Source of the DNA: Chloroflexota bacterium
GTDB taxonomy: Bacteria > Chloroflexota > Anaerolineae > Anaerolineales > Villigracilaceae
Assembly (NCBI GenBank): GCA_029782225.1
Contig: JAKOVF010000228.1
Coordinates: 1-59,060, forward strand
Length of the DNA stretch: 59,060 bases
Direction of reading: 5' to 3'
Shown here: piece by piece, positions 1 through 9,262 of the stretch
Numbering within the stretch: the first letter of the stretch is position 1
Layout of the letters: each line of letters begins with the position of its first letter
Translations under genes and position numbers: made by a program
Notes under the pieces: generated by a model
Databases searched by the model: none
Told to the model about the DNA's origin: nothing
What the model saw: the letters and a program-made list of their open reading frames with translations, nothing else

Positions 1-1628
1 TTCTCTGCCGCATAGACGGTGTTATCGGCGTTGTTCCGCGCTTCGATCAATTCCTTGCGCTTGCGGTCATCCTCGGCATGGGCCTCGGCGTCCTTGCGCA
101 TCTTCTCAACCTCGGCATCGTTCAAGCCCGAGGAGGCTGTAATTGTAATGTGCTGTGACCGTCCGGTGGCCTTATCCTTCGCGGTGACCTTGAGAATGCC
201 ATTGGCATCGATATCAAAGGTCACTTCGATTTGAGGCATGCCGCGCGGCGCCGGCGGAATTCCATCGAGGACGAATTTGCCCAGGGATTTGTTATCGTTG
301 GCCATCGGGCGCTCGCCCTGGAGAACGTGGATCTCGACCTGTGTCTGGCTGTCACTCGCCGTGGAGAAAACTTGACTGCGGCGGGTGGGAATGGTTGTAT
401 TGCGCTCAATCTGTGGAGTCGCAACGCCGCCCAAGGTCTCGATGGAGAGCGTAAGAGGAGTTACATCAAGGAGCAAAATATCCTTGACTTCTCCACCTAG
501 AACGCCAGCTTGAATCGCTGCGCCAACGGCCACCACTTCATCAGGGTTGACGCCGCGGTGCGGTTCCTTGCCAAAGAAGGCGCGCACACGATCCTGCACC
601 GCAGGCATACGCGTCATTCCGCCGACCATCACGATTTCGTTGATGTCGCTCGCGTTCAATCCGGCGTCAGACAAGGCCTGTTTGAGGGGAGCAATCGTTC
701 GGTCAACAAGATCCGCTGTGAGCTGCTCGAGCTTGGAGCGGGTCATCGTCATCACCAGATGTTTTGGTCCGGTCGCATCGGCCGTCAGATAGGGCAAATT
801 GATCTCAGTCTGCATCGTGGTCGAAAGCTCAATCTTGGCTTTTTCGGCGGCTTCTTTCAAGCGCTGCAAAGCCTGACGATCATTGTGCAGGTCAATGCCA
901 TTGTCCTTCTTGAATTGCTCGATCAGGTAATCCATGACGCGCAGATCGAAGTCATCGCCGCCGAGGAAGGTGTCGCCGCTCGTCGAGCGGACCTGGAATA
1001 CGCCATCGCCTACATCAAGGATGGAAATATCGAAGGTCCCGCCGCCCAGATCATAGACCGCGATAATTTCATTTTTCTTCTTATCGAGCCCATAGGCCAG
1101 CGATGAGGCCGTTGGCTCGTTGATAATGCGAAGCACTTCAAGTCCCGCAATCTTGCCCGCGTCTTTGGTCGCGTTGCGTTGGGCGTCGTTGAAATAAGCC
1201 GGGACGGTGATCACAGCCTGCGTGATCGGCTCTCCAAGATAGGCCTCTGCATCGGTTTTGATCTTTGCCAGAATCATGGCTGAGACTTCCGGCGGAGAAT
1301 AATCCTTGCCGTCCAGCTCCACGCGCACATCGCCGTTTGCCGCCTCATTCACTGCATACGGCACGCGCTTCTTCGTGCGTTCCACCTCGGGATCGTCGGC
1401 TTTGCGTCCCATGAAACGCTTGATCGAAAAGACCGTGTTCTGTGGGTTGGTGATGGCCTGGTTGCGCGCCACGCGTCCTACCAGACGCTCGTGGTTTTTG
1501 TTCACTGCCACCACGGACGGGACGAGCCGCTCACCTTCCGCTGATGGAATGACAACCGGCTCGCCGCCGCTCATCACCGCCGCCACCGAGTTGGTCGTGC
1601 CGAGATCAATACCAATGATTTTTGCCAT
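1..1628 (-). CDS. dnaK: Chaperone DnaK (Hsp70), C-terminus beyond window
   Basis: ATP-dependent Hsp70 chaperone that works with GrpE and DnaJ on unfolded proteins in the cytoplasm. The start ([15 protein letters not shown]) carries the ATPase phosphate-1 motif; later come [12 protein letters not shown] (phosphate 2), [12 protein letters not shown] (adenosine motif) and the substrate domain with [14 protein letters not shown]. About 542 codons are present; a usual DnaK has 610-640, so only the helical lid end is missing, cut by the window edge. An AAAGGAA ribosome site precedes the ATG. It is the third gene of hrcA-grpE-dnaK, and a palindromic repeat lies between grpE and dnaK. Identification is certain. 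Confidence 0.97.
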   Translation of the reverse strand, partial: MAKIIGIDLGTTNSVAAVMSGGEPVVIPSAEGERLVPSVVAVNKNHERLVGRVARNQAITNPQNTVFSIKRFMGRKADDPEVERTKKRVPYAVNEAANGDVRVELDGKDYSPPEVSAMILAKIKTDAEAYLGEPITQAVITVPAYFNDAQRNATKDAGKIAGLEVLRIINEPTASSLAYGLDKKKNEIIAVYDLGGGTFDISILDVGDGVFQVRSTSGDTFLGGDDFDLRVMDYLIEQFKKDNGIDLHNDRQALQRLKEAAEKAKIELSTTMQTEINLPYLTADATGPKHLVMTMTRSKLEQLTADLVDRTIAPLKQALSDAGLNASDINEIVMVGGMTRMPAVQDRVRAFFGKEPHRGVNPDEVVAVGAAIQAGVLGGEVKDILLLDVTPLTLSIETLGGVATPQIERNTTIPTRRSQVFSTASDSQTQVEIHVLQGERPMANDNKSLGKFVLDGIPPAPRGMPQIEVTFDIDANGILKVTAKDKATGRSQHITITASSGLNDAEVEKMRKDAEAHAEDDRKRKELIEARNNADNTVYAAE

Positions 1629-1645
1629 GATTATTCCTTTGATTT

Positions 1646-1740
1646 ATGTCATCGCGAGGAGGGCTTCAGCCCGACGAAGCAATCCCCGTCTAAACCAGGA
1701 GATTGCTTCGGGCGAACGAACAACGGCCTCGCAATGACAT
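1646..1740. repeat. Dispersed palindromic repeat, family 1 (grpE-dnaK gap)
   Basis: The ends read TGTCATCGCGAGG and CCTCGCAATGACA, which are nearly inverse-complementary. The middle holds GAAGCAATCCCC opposite GGAGATTGCTTCGG. The copy can fold into one long imperfect hairpin and lies inside the heat-shock operon, between the grpE stop and the dnaK ribosome site. The same ends recur at 12175, 31164, 40526 and 44846, with remnants at 39275, 46109 and 58797. Confidence 0.8.
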
Positions 1741-1748
1741 GATATTAA

Positions 1749-2318
1749 TTATTGTGCCACCCTCACGAGGGCTGGTCTTATGACGCGCTCGCCGAGCATG
1801 TATCCATTTTGGACAACAGCGATCACGTGTCCGCTTTCGAAGCCATCCGCGGGTTCATGTGAAATCGCTTCGTGGAAGTTCGGGTCGAAGGGCGTGCCTT
1901 GAGCCTCGATCCTCTTCACACCTTCGTTCTCCAAGATGTTCACCAGTTTCTTTTGAATCAATTCGATCCCGCTGATCCACGCGCCTGAATCGGACGGCCG
2001 GTTTTGCAGGGCACGTTCCAGGTCATCGAGCACAGGCAGGATCTTCTTGATGATGTCGCCCTTCATCGAAGAGTACATCATGTCGTTGTCGCGCTCAATG
2101 CGCTTGCGATAGTTTTGAAACTCCGCCTGCGAGCGCATCCAGCCATCTTTGTACTCAGCGGCTTTGGCCCGGGCCTCAGCCAATTGACCCTGCAACGCTT
2201 CCAGCTCGACCTGGATCTGCTCGCCATTTTCAGGGGACTCCCCCTGCGGGGACGATGCTACCGCCTCGGCTTGAGTTTCGTTCAGTTCATCCTCTTGATG
2301 TTTCTTCTTATCGGTCAT
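1749..2318 (-). CDS. grpE: Nucleotide exchange factor GrpE
   Basis: Dimeric co-chaperone that releases ADP from DnaK. The protein has 189 residues, normal for the family. It has an acidic N-terminal tail, a long central helix (about 35-100) and a C-terminal beta domain with the signature NEGVKRIEAQGTPFDPNFHEA followed by HVIAVVQNGYMLGERVIRPALVRVAQ. It lies between hrcA and dnaK on the same strand, 59 nt after hrcA, and should share the CIRCE-controlled promoter. The Shine-Dalgarno sequence is weak, so translation may depend on upstream coupling. Confidence 0.96.
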   Translation of the reverse strand: MTDKKKHQEDELNETQAEAVASSPQGESPENGEQIQVELEALQGQLAEARAKAAEYKDGWMRSQAEFQNYRKRIERDNDMMYSSMKGDIIKKILPVLDDLERALQNRPSDSGAWISGIELIQKKLVNILENEGVKRIEAQGTPFDPNFHEAISHEPADGFESGHVIAVVQNGYMLGERVIRPALVRVAQ

Positions 2319-2377
2319 ACTCTCACTCTCGTTATTCGATATTCGATACTTCGATGATCGAACATCGAGTATCGCTT

Positions 2378-3415
2378 TTATTCACCAGCAATCGTATCGT
2401 TGACCAGATCGCTCAGCAGGCCAGCGACGAATCGCACAGTGGGAATGGTTCGTGCATACGACATGCGCATGGGACCCAGCACACCCAGCGTCCCTGTGGC
2501 AAGGCCGGGGACTCCGTAGCGCGCGATCACCATCGAACACTGACGCAGTTCCTCCCAGCCGCTTTCTCCGCCAATCAAAACCTGGAGTCCGCCCACATTG
2601 CTGTTCACTGTGGAGCGGATCAACAAATCCTGGAGTGTTGAACGTTCTTCGAATAATTTCAATGCGCGCCGCGCCTCGTCTGACTCCGCGAATTCCGGTT
2701 CAGACAAGACATTCGTCAAGCCATCCGTATACATTTCGCCAGAGACGCGCCCGGCGGAGCGACGCATGTCCTGCTGGATGAGAAGGCGGATATCCTGATC
2801 CAGAGCGTCGGGGCGAACTGGAAGGGCCTCGATGGCATCCACAACGAGCCCCGCTAAAAGTCCGTTGAGACGCGCTGCGGTTTGGCTGAGTCTCTCCTGA
2901 GTGACCGGCTCTGCCAGCGTCAAAATCTGCTGCGAAACCTCACCTCCCACCATCACCAGGACCATCAGCACCTGTCGTCCCTGCGTCGATATTAGTTCCA
3001 CGTGCTTATAGCGGAATTGTTCCGCATGGGGCGCCGTGACCACAGATGCGCCCTGAGATTGGTGGGCCAGGATCGAGGCCGCCAGAGTCATCCACTGGTC
3101 AACGTCGGCGCGGGCCTGGTAGAACTGGTGTGAAATCGTCTGCTGTACGTTCCGTGGAAGCTCGGCGTCACCCATCATCTCGCTCACGAAATAGCGATAG
3201 CCTTCCTCAGATGGGACTCGGCCAGCAGAGGTATGAGGCTGACGCAGATAGCCCATGTCCGTGAGAGCCGCCATCTCGTTGCGAATGGTCGCAGGTGAAA
3301 TATCCAGATGGTAATGTTCGACCAGCCGCTTCGAGCCAACCGGCTGAGCAGAGTCGATATAATCACGGATAATTAGAAGAAGCAGGGTCTTCTGGCGCTC
3401 AGAGAGTTCTGGCAT
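2378..3415 (-). CDS. hrcA: Heat-inducible transcription repressor HrcA
   Basis: Repressor that binds CIRCE operators and is kept active by GroEL. The N-terminal winged helix includes PVGSKRLVEHYHLDISPATIRNEMAAL (about 22-50), the classic HrcA DNA-binding region, and the C-terminus has the dimerisation/effector domain. The ATG at 3415 gives 345 residues; a GTG three codons upstream (3424) is an alternative. It is first in hrcA-grpE-dnaK, and its own operator lies 14 nt upstream, so the operon is autorepressed. Confidence 0.95.
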   Translation of the reverse strand: MPELSERQKTLLLLIIRDYIDSAQPVGSKRLVEHYHLDISPATIRNEMAALTDMGYLRQPHTSAGRVPSEEGYRYFVSEMMGDAELPRNVQQTISHQFYQARADVDQWMTLAASILAHQSQGASVVTAPHAEQFRYKHVELISTQGRQVLMVLVMVGGEVSQQILTLAEPVTQERLSQTAARLNGLLAGLVVDAIEALPVRPDALDQDIRLLIQQDMRRSAGRVSGEMYTDGLTNVLSEPEFAESDEARRALKLFEERSTLQDLLIRSTVNSNVGGLQVLIGGESGWEELRQCSMVIARYGVPGLATGTLGVLGPMRMSYARTIPTVRFVAGLLSDLVNDTIAGE

Positions 3416-3428
3416 GTACTTCACACAG

Positions 3429-3455
3429 TTAGCACTCTCCGTTTGAGAGTGCTAT
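3429..3455 (-). promoter_or_regulatory. CIRCE operator (HrcA binding site)
   Basis: TTAGCACTC, exactly 9 nt, then GAGTGCTAT: the canonical inverted repeat with one mismatch in the last base. It sits between the predicted transcription start and the hrcA start codon. Confidence 0.95.
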
Positions 3456-3468
3456 TATCCTCGGAATA

Positions 3469-3497
3469 ATGATAACAGTGGGCAAGAAGGTAGTCAA
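3469..3497 (-). promoter_or_regulatory. Sigma-70 type promoter of hrcA-grpE-dnaK
   Basis: Read on the minus strand: TTGACT (3497-3492), 17 nt, TATCAT (3474-3469). The transcription start should fall near 3462, so CIRCE overlaps the first transcribed bases, the usual repressor position. Confidence 0.8.
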
Positions 3498-3557
3498 TAA
3501 GAAGAGTATAAGAATTGCGAACATATAATATCCACGCTCCCACACGGAGTATGGCTC

Positions 3558-3595
3558 GTAAAAAAACGAAGCGCACTGCTTGGCAGTGCGCTTCG
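3558..3595 (-). terminator. Rho-independent terminator after the Ser/Thr kinase gene
   Basis: A perfect 13-bp stem (3567-3579 with 3583-3595) has a 3-nt loop. On the minus strand it is followed by a run of Ts. It lies just past the kinase stop codon and insulates the heat-shock promoter. Confidence 0.9.
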
Positions 3596-3617
3596 TTCGT
3601 CAACAAGTCACTCGATT

Positions 3618-5813
3618 TCAGGGCTGCCAGGCCGGGTCGAATGCCGAGCCCTTACCAGCAGGTATCTTCGTGCGTTCTATGCCTGTAGTCGTCATATACC
3701 AGACATCACGGTTATCACCTTCAAAGACCAGCCATTGCTCATCCGGTGAATACTCTATATTCTCGATTGAGACCAGAGTGTATTGAAGTCGTGTCCCCTG
3801 CTCAGTCGGTGGATCGACCGCATCAATGCTCACAAGATAGGGCCGTGAGACCGAATCGGCGCGGCGCTGGTTGAAGACGATCAACTGTCCATCCCGAGAC
3901 CATAATGGCATGTAATCAGAAAGCTCGGTCCCACTGCGCACATACTGTCTCTGGTCGCTGCCGTTGGCAGACATCAGCCAAATCTGGTAAACCCCGAGGC
4001 GTTGAACCGCGTAGGCAATTTGAGTCCCATCCGGTGACCAGGCAGGCTGGCGGGACTGCTCATTGTTCGGACGGTCGGTCAACTGGGTCACCGTGTTGCC
4101 GTTGACCAGGTCCATCACGTAGATTTCCATATCGCCGCCGCGCAGCGAGGTGAAGGCGATCCTGGTACCGTCCGGCGACCAGGCTGGTTCGAAGTCTCCA
4201 CCCGGAACGGTCGGCAGTTGCTGCAGGCCGGTCCCATCAGCGTTGATGATGAACAATGAAGAATTGTAGTATTTATCATCCATGCCCCGGCATGGTGAAA
4301 TAAATGCCATTTTCTTCCCGTCCGGCGACCATTTCGGCTGACAGGCGCCGTCAGGCAGATTCGTGAACTGCACGGGTTCGGGAGCGCCAATATCATAGAG
4401 ATAGATTTCGGCCGCGTTGCCAGCCAGAAAAGCATAAGCGATCTGTCCTTCGCCACCGCCAACGGGTGTGATACCCACCGTGGGAGTTACGCTGGCCGTC
4501 GGGGTATTCGATACAGCCAGAACGATGGGTTCCGTTTGAACTGGAAGAGGGGTCTTGGTCGCAGGTATTTTTGTCGGCGTAGAGGTGAAGGTGGGCGCGA
4601 GCGTCTCTGTAGGCAATACGGTAGCCGTCTCAGTCGGCGACGGCAGCACTAACTTGGTCGGCGTAAAAGTGGACGAGGGTGCTGGGAAAAACGGGAAGGA
4701 AGCGCGCAGGTCTGCCGGCACAATCGAGGGTGCAAGGATCGGAATCCCGATGGCAATGAAGAACAACAGGATGAGAACAAAGCGTGTCAGCGCACGCTGC
4801 CGTTTTTTTTCGCGCTCTTTTTGTTTTCTTAGCGGAGAAACAAAAGGCATTTCCTCATCGGGATGAGGTGGAGGCGGGGCAGGAACGGGCGTCTTCGGTC
4901 GCACTTCCACCGGCGATTCGAAATCACTGGGGTCCTTTGGCAAATGGGAGTCAGCAGGAGGAGGCGTGACCGCATAACTGCCGCTGCCATTCAATTGCTG
5001 AGTCTTTGATTTGGAACCCAGCAGGGCCTTTTTAAATTCGTCGCCGGTTTGGAACCGGTCGGACGGGTCCACTGCCATTGCTTTTTCGATCGCCGCCGCG
5101 AGCCGCCGCGAGACTTTCGGGTTGCGTTTCCGCAATGGAGTCAACTGTGCGTTATCCATCGCACGCGCGAGGCCGTCTTCCGGAATGACACCTGATAAGG
5201 AAGCATAGAGTGTCGCGCCCAATGAGTAGATATCTGTACGCGCATCCGTGCGCGCAGTACCATACTGTTCAGGGGGAGAATAACCCGGCGTCATGGCACG
5301 AGCGCCGGTGGTGGTGGCCTGACTCCCCTGTACCACTTTCGCAAGTCCAAAATCGACCAGATAGATATGTCCATCCGGTGTGATCTTCACATTGCCGGGC
5401 TTGATATCTCGATGCAGAATCGAAGGTTTGCGGGCATGTAGATAATCGAGTGCGTCACAAATGGCCGCACCAATTTGGATCGCGTCATCTTCATTGATAG
5501 TCCCCATGCGCTCCATACGCTGACGAAGGTCCTCGCCTTCGATAAAATCCATGACGAGATATTGCCCCTGCTCACCCACCACGAAGTGATCAGAGACGCG
5601 CGGCAGGTTGGGGTGACGCAGGTTGGCGAGGATTACCGCTTCCAGGCGGAATTGCCGCGCATACTCATCTGTTGTAAAGAGGTTTTCCTTGACGGCAACA
5701 TCCACACCGAGATTTTCGTCGACTGCGCGATAAACCGAGCCCATGCCGCCCTGGCCCAGGATTTCGACAATGCGATATCGTCTATGAAGAAGAGTGTCGC
5801 GTTCCAGAGTCAT
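3618..5813 (-). CDS. Membrane Ser/Thr protein kinase with extracytoplasmic TolB-like beta-propeller
   Basis: Hanks-type kinase of 731 residues. The kinase domain spans about 12-265: glycine loop GQGGMGSVYRA, catalytic Lys42 (VAVKEN), HRDIKPGN (135-142) and DFGLAK (155-160). A Pro-rich juxtamembrane part follows, then one membrane helix (about 343-366), then a Pro/Thr linker. The C-terminal part (about 455-731) has at least four PD40/TolB-type repeats (WSPDGKKMAFIS, WSPDGTRIAFTS, WSPDGTQIAYAV, WSRDGQLIVFNQ). The propeller is probably the outside sensor; the ligand is unknown. A strong terminator follows. A TATAAT at 5846-5851 lies about 32 nt before the ATG. Confidence 0.93.
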   Translation of the reverse strand: MTLERDTLLHRRYRIVEILGQGGMGSVYRAVDENLGVDVAVKENLFTTDEYARQFRLEAVILANLRHPNLPRVSDHFVVGEQGQYLVMDFIEGEDLRQRMERMGTINEDDAIQIGAAICDALDYLHARKPSILHRDIKPGNVKITPDGHIYLVDFGLAKVVQGSQATTTGARAMTPGYSPPEQYGTARTDARTDIYSLGATLYASLSGVIPEDGLARAMDNAQLTPLRKRNPKVSRRLAAAIEKAMAVDPSDRFQTGDEFKKALLGSKSKTQQLNGSGSYAVTPPPADSHLPKDPSDFESPVEVRPKTPVPAPPPPHPDEEMPFVSPLRKQKEREKKRQRALTRFVLILLFFIAIGIPILAPSIVPADLRASFPFFPAPSSTFTPTKLVLPSPTETATVLPTETLAPTFTSTPTKIPATKTPLPVQTEPIVLAVSNTPTASVTPTVGITPVGGGEGQIAYAFLAGNAAEIYLYDIGAPEPVQFTNLPDGACQPKWSPDGKKMAFISPCRGMDDKYYNSSLFIINADGTGLQQLPTVPGGDFEPAWSPDGTRIAFTSLRGGDMEIYVMDLVNGNTVTQLTDRPNNEQSRQPAWSPDGTQIAYAVQRLGVYQIWLMSANGSDQRQYVRSGTELSDYMPLWSRDGQLIVFNQRRADSVSRPYLVSIDAVDPPTEQGTRLQYTLVSIENIEYSPDEQWLVFEGDNRDVWYMTTTGIERTKIPAGKGSAFDPAWQP

Positions 5814-5864
5814 CCGTTACCCTACTCACATGCCGTAGTGGTGGCATTATATCAGACGGGTATC

Positions 5865-6857
5865 CTACATTTGGGAGGGTTCCGCTAATTTGAAACGAAA
5901 AAACAACCATGGCGCGCCGGCTGAAACCCAGAAACCGACCAGTGCATAGCGGAAAAAGCGCAGAATATATGAAATGAACTCCTCCTGACGAGGAAAGACC
6001 GCACCCAGACCCATCCACAGGATGACTACACCAACCAGGCCAATAATATATCGAAGCGCACGCTTCCACATTGGACCCTGAGCCTGGTACCCGCCAGTTG
6101 AGGCGATCCACGCTGCACCAACCGCCAGCCCAAAGAATGCACCGGTTGAGGTGAAGAGTCCCTGCAACGAGACGGGATTCAGCTCCCCGGTCCCGACGCG
6201 CTGCGCATTGATCAACCAATCCTGAGGCATCTGGTAGTCGCGCAATCCATTTGCGAGCGCAACTCCGGAGATCACGAAGACCATCGAGACAGCAAATGCC
6301 AGCGCGACCTGCGTTCCCAGCGTCATGGCTTTGATGCGCGCCGCAGCGGAATCCCATAAACGCAGGAAAAGCGCCAGAATGATCGTGCCTATCAGCCAAC
6401 CCAGAACCACATCATGCACAAAATGGACGCCCAGGTAGACGCGCGAAAACCCAATGAGGAAGATCAAGATACCCGCCACAACCCAGGTCCACTTTTTTCC
6501 AATGTACGCGGCCAGCATGCCCCATACACTGACCGCATCCTGCGCGTGGCCGGAGGGAATTCCAAACGAGGTCTCTGCCGACAGAGCCTTGACCGAGGAG
6601 CTGACCCAGTACGGCCGCGGAGCAGCGAAGATCAATTTTGTCACGCCGTAAAAGCTGATGCTCACCATCAGTATGAAGCCGACCCGCAAACCAAGGCGCG
6701 CATCCACGCTCCAATACAACAGTGGCAGGATGAGCAAATAGAAGTTCTCGTATCCCAGAAACGTGAAGAATTCCATTGGCCCTTTCAGCCAGGTCCCCAG
6801 GCTCTGAATCATGACCACCCAATGGACGCCGCTCGTCCAAAGATTCTCCATGTGCAT
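5865..6857 (-). CDS. PAP2-superfamily membrane phosphatase
   Basis: Integral membrane phosphatase of the type-2 phosphatidic acid phosphatase family, probably acting on a lipid phosphate or pyrophosphate on the outer membrane face. The three catalytic motifs are present: KLIFAAPRP (about 74-82), PSGHA (about 100-104) and SRVYLGVHFVHD (about 139-150). About eight hydrophobic segments are seen; the C-terminal half beyond the PAP2 core is extra. ATG at 6857 or 6851 is possible. It is divergent from the transglutaminase gene. The substrate cannot be told from sequence. Confidence 0.9.
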   Translation of the reverse strand: MHMENLWTSGVHWVVMIQSLGTWLKGPMEFFTFLGYENFYLLILPLLYWSVDARLGLRVGFILMVSISFYGVTKLIFAAPRPYWVSSSVKALSAETSFGIPSGHAQDAVSVWGMLAAYIGKKWTWVVAGILIFLIGFSRVYLGVHFVHDVVLGWLIGTIILALFLRLWDSAAARIKAMTLGTQVALAFAVSMVFVISGVALANGLRDYQMPQDWLINAQRVGTGELNPVSLQGLFTSTGAFFGLAVGAAWIASTGGYQAQGPMWKRALRYIIGLVGVVILWMGLGAVFPRQEEFISYILRFFRYALVGFWVSAGAPWLFFRFKLAEPSQM

Positions 6858-6902
6858 TCTCCTCGATTTGATGTGAGTATGATGAGTTTCCAGGCTCTTA
6901 CA

Positions 6903-6932
6903 TTGACGAACCTGTAAAAACTATTGTACACT
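6903..6932 (+). promoter_or_regulatory. Promoter giving a leaderless start for the transglutaminase gene
   Basis: TTGACG (6903-6908), 18 nt, TACACT (6927-6932). Only 6 nt separate the -10 box from the ATG at 6939, so the transcript would begin at or next to the start codon. No Shine-Dalgarno sequence is seen. Confidence 0.55.
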
Positions 6933-6938
6933 CAGAAG

Positions 6939-9236
6939 ATGGAAAAATCACCTTCACGCTGGTGGGACTTTCCGTCTGCCATCTTACTTGTTTGCGCGAT
7001 CCTCGTCTCCACCTGGCGCTTAACGATCACCAACTGGACTCCACATATTGCATATGTATCCAATCTGGCTCTTGCCGGAACCATCCTTGGACTTGCACTA
7101 GGGCAAAGTCGTTTTGGCAAGCTTGGCGTAAGACTGCTTTATATTGGTTATACGCTTGTCATCTTGCCGTGGCAATTAATTGCATTTTACGGAAGTGAAG
7201 TTCAACTCACAGATCGTCTGCTCAGCATCGGTCAGCGCATCGCTTTTTCGTTCGGCCAATTTGTAACGAACAAGCCTGTACCCGACGAATTGTTCTTTGT
7301 GTTCCTGATTTCGCTGGGTTACTGGATCATTGGACTGATCGCGGGATATTCCTTGATCCGCCGTGCGAATTATCTGGTCTCTGTTCTCCCCGCTGCCATC
7401 GCGATGATGATCGTAAACCAGTATGATCCGGCTCATCCGGGACGCATTTGGTTCATCGCCGTCTATTTCACGCTGGCGCTGGGGCTACTAGGACGCCAGC
7501 AGTTTGTCCGCCGGGGCATCGAGTGGAACAAGAACAAGATCCAGTTAGCTCCCGAAACATCCCAGGAATTGAGTACCGCCGCATTGATTACGGCCGGAGC
7601 GCTGGTACTCCTGGCGTGGAGTATCCCGGCGCATCCATCTGCGGCGCTTGCCGATCTCTGGGATCAGCTTAGTCAACCCTGGGAGACTGCCAAGGAACGC
7701 ATGAAGAATGCGTTTGCTTCTGTGAACAGCGATGCTCCGCGGATAGAATATGTCCGTGATTCTATGTTTCTGGGGGATAGCGCCAACCTGGATAAGTCGC
7801 TCGTATTCACGGTGACCGCCCCACCGGAAGCGCTGGCCCTGCCACGTCTTTACTGGCGCGGCCGTGCGTATGATCATTATGAAAATGGGAAATGGACATC
7901 TACCGAAAAAGGCGCATCTGCCTTTTCACCAAAGGACGATACCTTTCATCCGCCGGATACTCAACTGCGACACGAGTATGAATTCTCGTTTACATCCTAC
8001 ATCCATGACCAGACGACACTTTATTTGCCGGGGCAGCCGGTTTGGGTCAGTCACGCGGCGACCGCGAGACTGTTCGAGCTTTCGGCTGACAGGCAGGATG
8101 TCATCGCGCTGCTGGCCAGTCCGTTGATCCAGGCGGGGGACAGTTACACCACGCGCTCGACCCTCGCGAATCCCTCAGCCACTGACCTGCGCGAGAGTGG
8201 AACCACCTATCCGCTCTGGGTTACCGACCGCTATTTACAATTGCCAGATCGATTCTCGCCCACCATCAGAGATTATGCACGGCTGGTCACAACAAACCTG
8301 ACCAATCCCTATGACAAAGCTGCGGCCATTACAGATGCCTTGCGCTCCGGTATCCAATACAGGACGACCATCTCGCCTCCAACCGATGGAAGCGATGTGA
8401 TCGAGTGGTTTCTGTTCGAGGGGAAACAAGGCTACTGCAATTACTACGCAACCGCCGAAGTATTGATGCTGCGGTCGCTCGGCATTCCTGCGCGCATGGC
8501 AGTGGGTTATGCCCGGGGAGATAATAGCCGTGATAGCCTTGTTTACACGGTGCGAAACGAAAACGCGCATGCCTGGCCTGAAGTCTACTTTGTGGGATAC
8601 GGATGGGTGGAGTTCGAGCCAACCGCCAACCAGGATCCGCTTGTCCGCCCGGAAAAGAGTGTTTCAGCACAACCAACACCGGTTGGGATAGCTACGCCAC
8701 AGGGTCCAAGTGCCATTCCGGATATCCAGTTGGAAGATTCACAGACCACACCAGCGGTGAAGAGAACTTCCTTCCTAAGCTCAATCACAAAGTATCTACC
8801 CGCCATTGGCTGGAGTCTCGCGGCAATCCTGCTCATAGCTGGGATCGTCATGCTGAATCGCCGCATCCCGCTGGTCCGGACCGCCGCGGCGTATGTAGTG
8901 AATTCATCTGAACGGCATGGCATTCAAATGCCCCGCTGGTTGAGGCGGTCGGCGCTTTACATCCTGCTCGATCCCGTTGAACGTTCCTTTAATGCGATCA
9001 ATGTGAGTTTAAGATGGTTGGGAAAATCCCCGGCTTTGCATTATACTCCGGCTGATCGCGCGGCTGCATTGATGAAGTTGTTGCCCGAGGCATCTCAAGA
9101 AATCGCCGTATTGCAAAGGGAACACCAAGCGTCTTTGTATTCACCTCGTGCCGGGGATGGAAGCATGGCACGCCAGGCCAGCCGCAGCCTCTTGTTGAAA
9201 GCTTTGAGAGCGAAATTCACCCGACCCTGGGCATGA
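6939..9236 (+). CDS. Membrane protein with periplasmic/external transglutaminase-like domain (TgpA-type)
   Basis: About 765 residues. Several membrane helices lie in the first 225 residues, followed by an external region. The transglutaminase-like cysteine protease fold has GYCNYYA (Cys about 500), NAHAWPEVY (His about 544) and WVEFEPT (acidic third residue), so the catalytic triad is intact. One more helix (about 620-640) and a cytoplasmic tail follow. The layout matches the TgpA / DUF3488-transglutaminase family. I chose ATG 6939 because of the -10 box just upstream; a TTG at 6924 is in frame. The stop overlaps the next possible start (ATGA), suggesting co-transcription with the cyclase. 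Confidence 0.9.
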   Translation: MEKSPSRWWDFPSAILLVCAILVSTWRLTITNWTPHIAYVSNLALAGTILGLALGQSRFGKLGVRLLYIGYTLVILPWQLIAFYGSEVQLTDRLLSIGQRIAFSFGQFVTNKPVPDELFFVFLISLGYWIIGLIAGYSLIRRANYLVSVLPAAIAMMIVNQYDPAHPGRIWFIAVYFTLALGLLGRQQFVRRGIEWNKNKIQLAPETSQELSTAALITAGALVLLAWSIPAHPSAALADLWDQLSQPWETAKERMKNAFASVNSDAPRIEYVRDSMFLGDSANLDKSLVFTVTAPPEALALPRLYWRGRAYDHYENGKWTSTEKGASAFSPKDDTFHPPDTQLRHEYEFSFTSYIHDQTTLYLPGQPVWVSHAATARLFELSADRQDVIALLASPLIQAGDSYTTRSTLANPSATDLRESGTTYPLWVTDRYLQLPDRFSPTIRDYARLVTTNLTNPYDKAAAITDALRSGIQYRTTISPPTDGSDVIEWFLFEGKQGYCNYYATAEVLMLRSLGIPARMAVGYARGDNSRDSLVYTVRNENAHAWPEVYFVGYGWVEFEPTANQDPLVRPEKSVSAQPTPVGIATPQGPSAIPDIQLEDSQTTPAVKRTSFLSSITKYLPAIGWSLAAILLIAGIVMLNRRIPLVRTAAAYVVNSSERHGIQMPRWLRRSALYILLDPVERSFNAINVSLRWLGKSPALHYTPADRAAALMKLLPEASQEIAVLQREHQASLYSPRAGDGSMARQASRSLLLKALRAKFTRPWA

Positions 9237-9262
9237 CCCTTGTAAATTCAGGTAGATCCATC

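Noticed and set aside
510..1106. Plus-strand open frame of 198 codons at the left edge
   Set aside because: Shadow of dnaK; composition follows dnaK codon positions.
3421..3606. Small minus-strand ORF upstream of hrcA
   Set aside because: It is made of the CIRCE operator, promoter and a terminator; not a gene.
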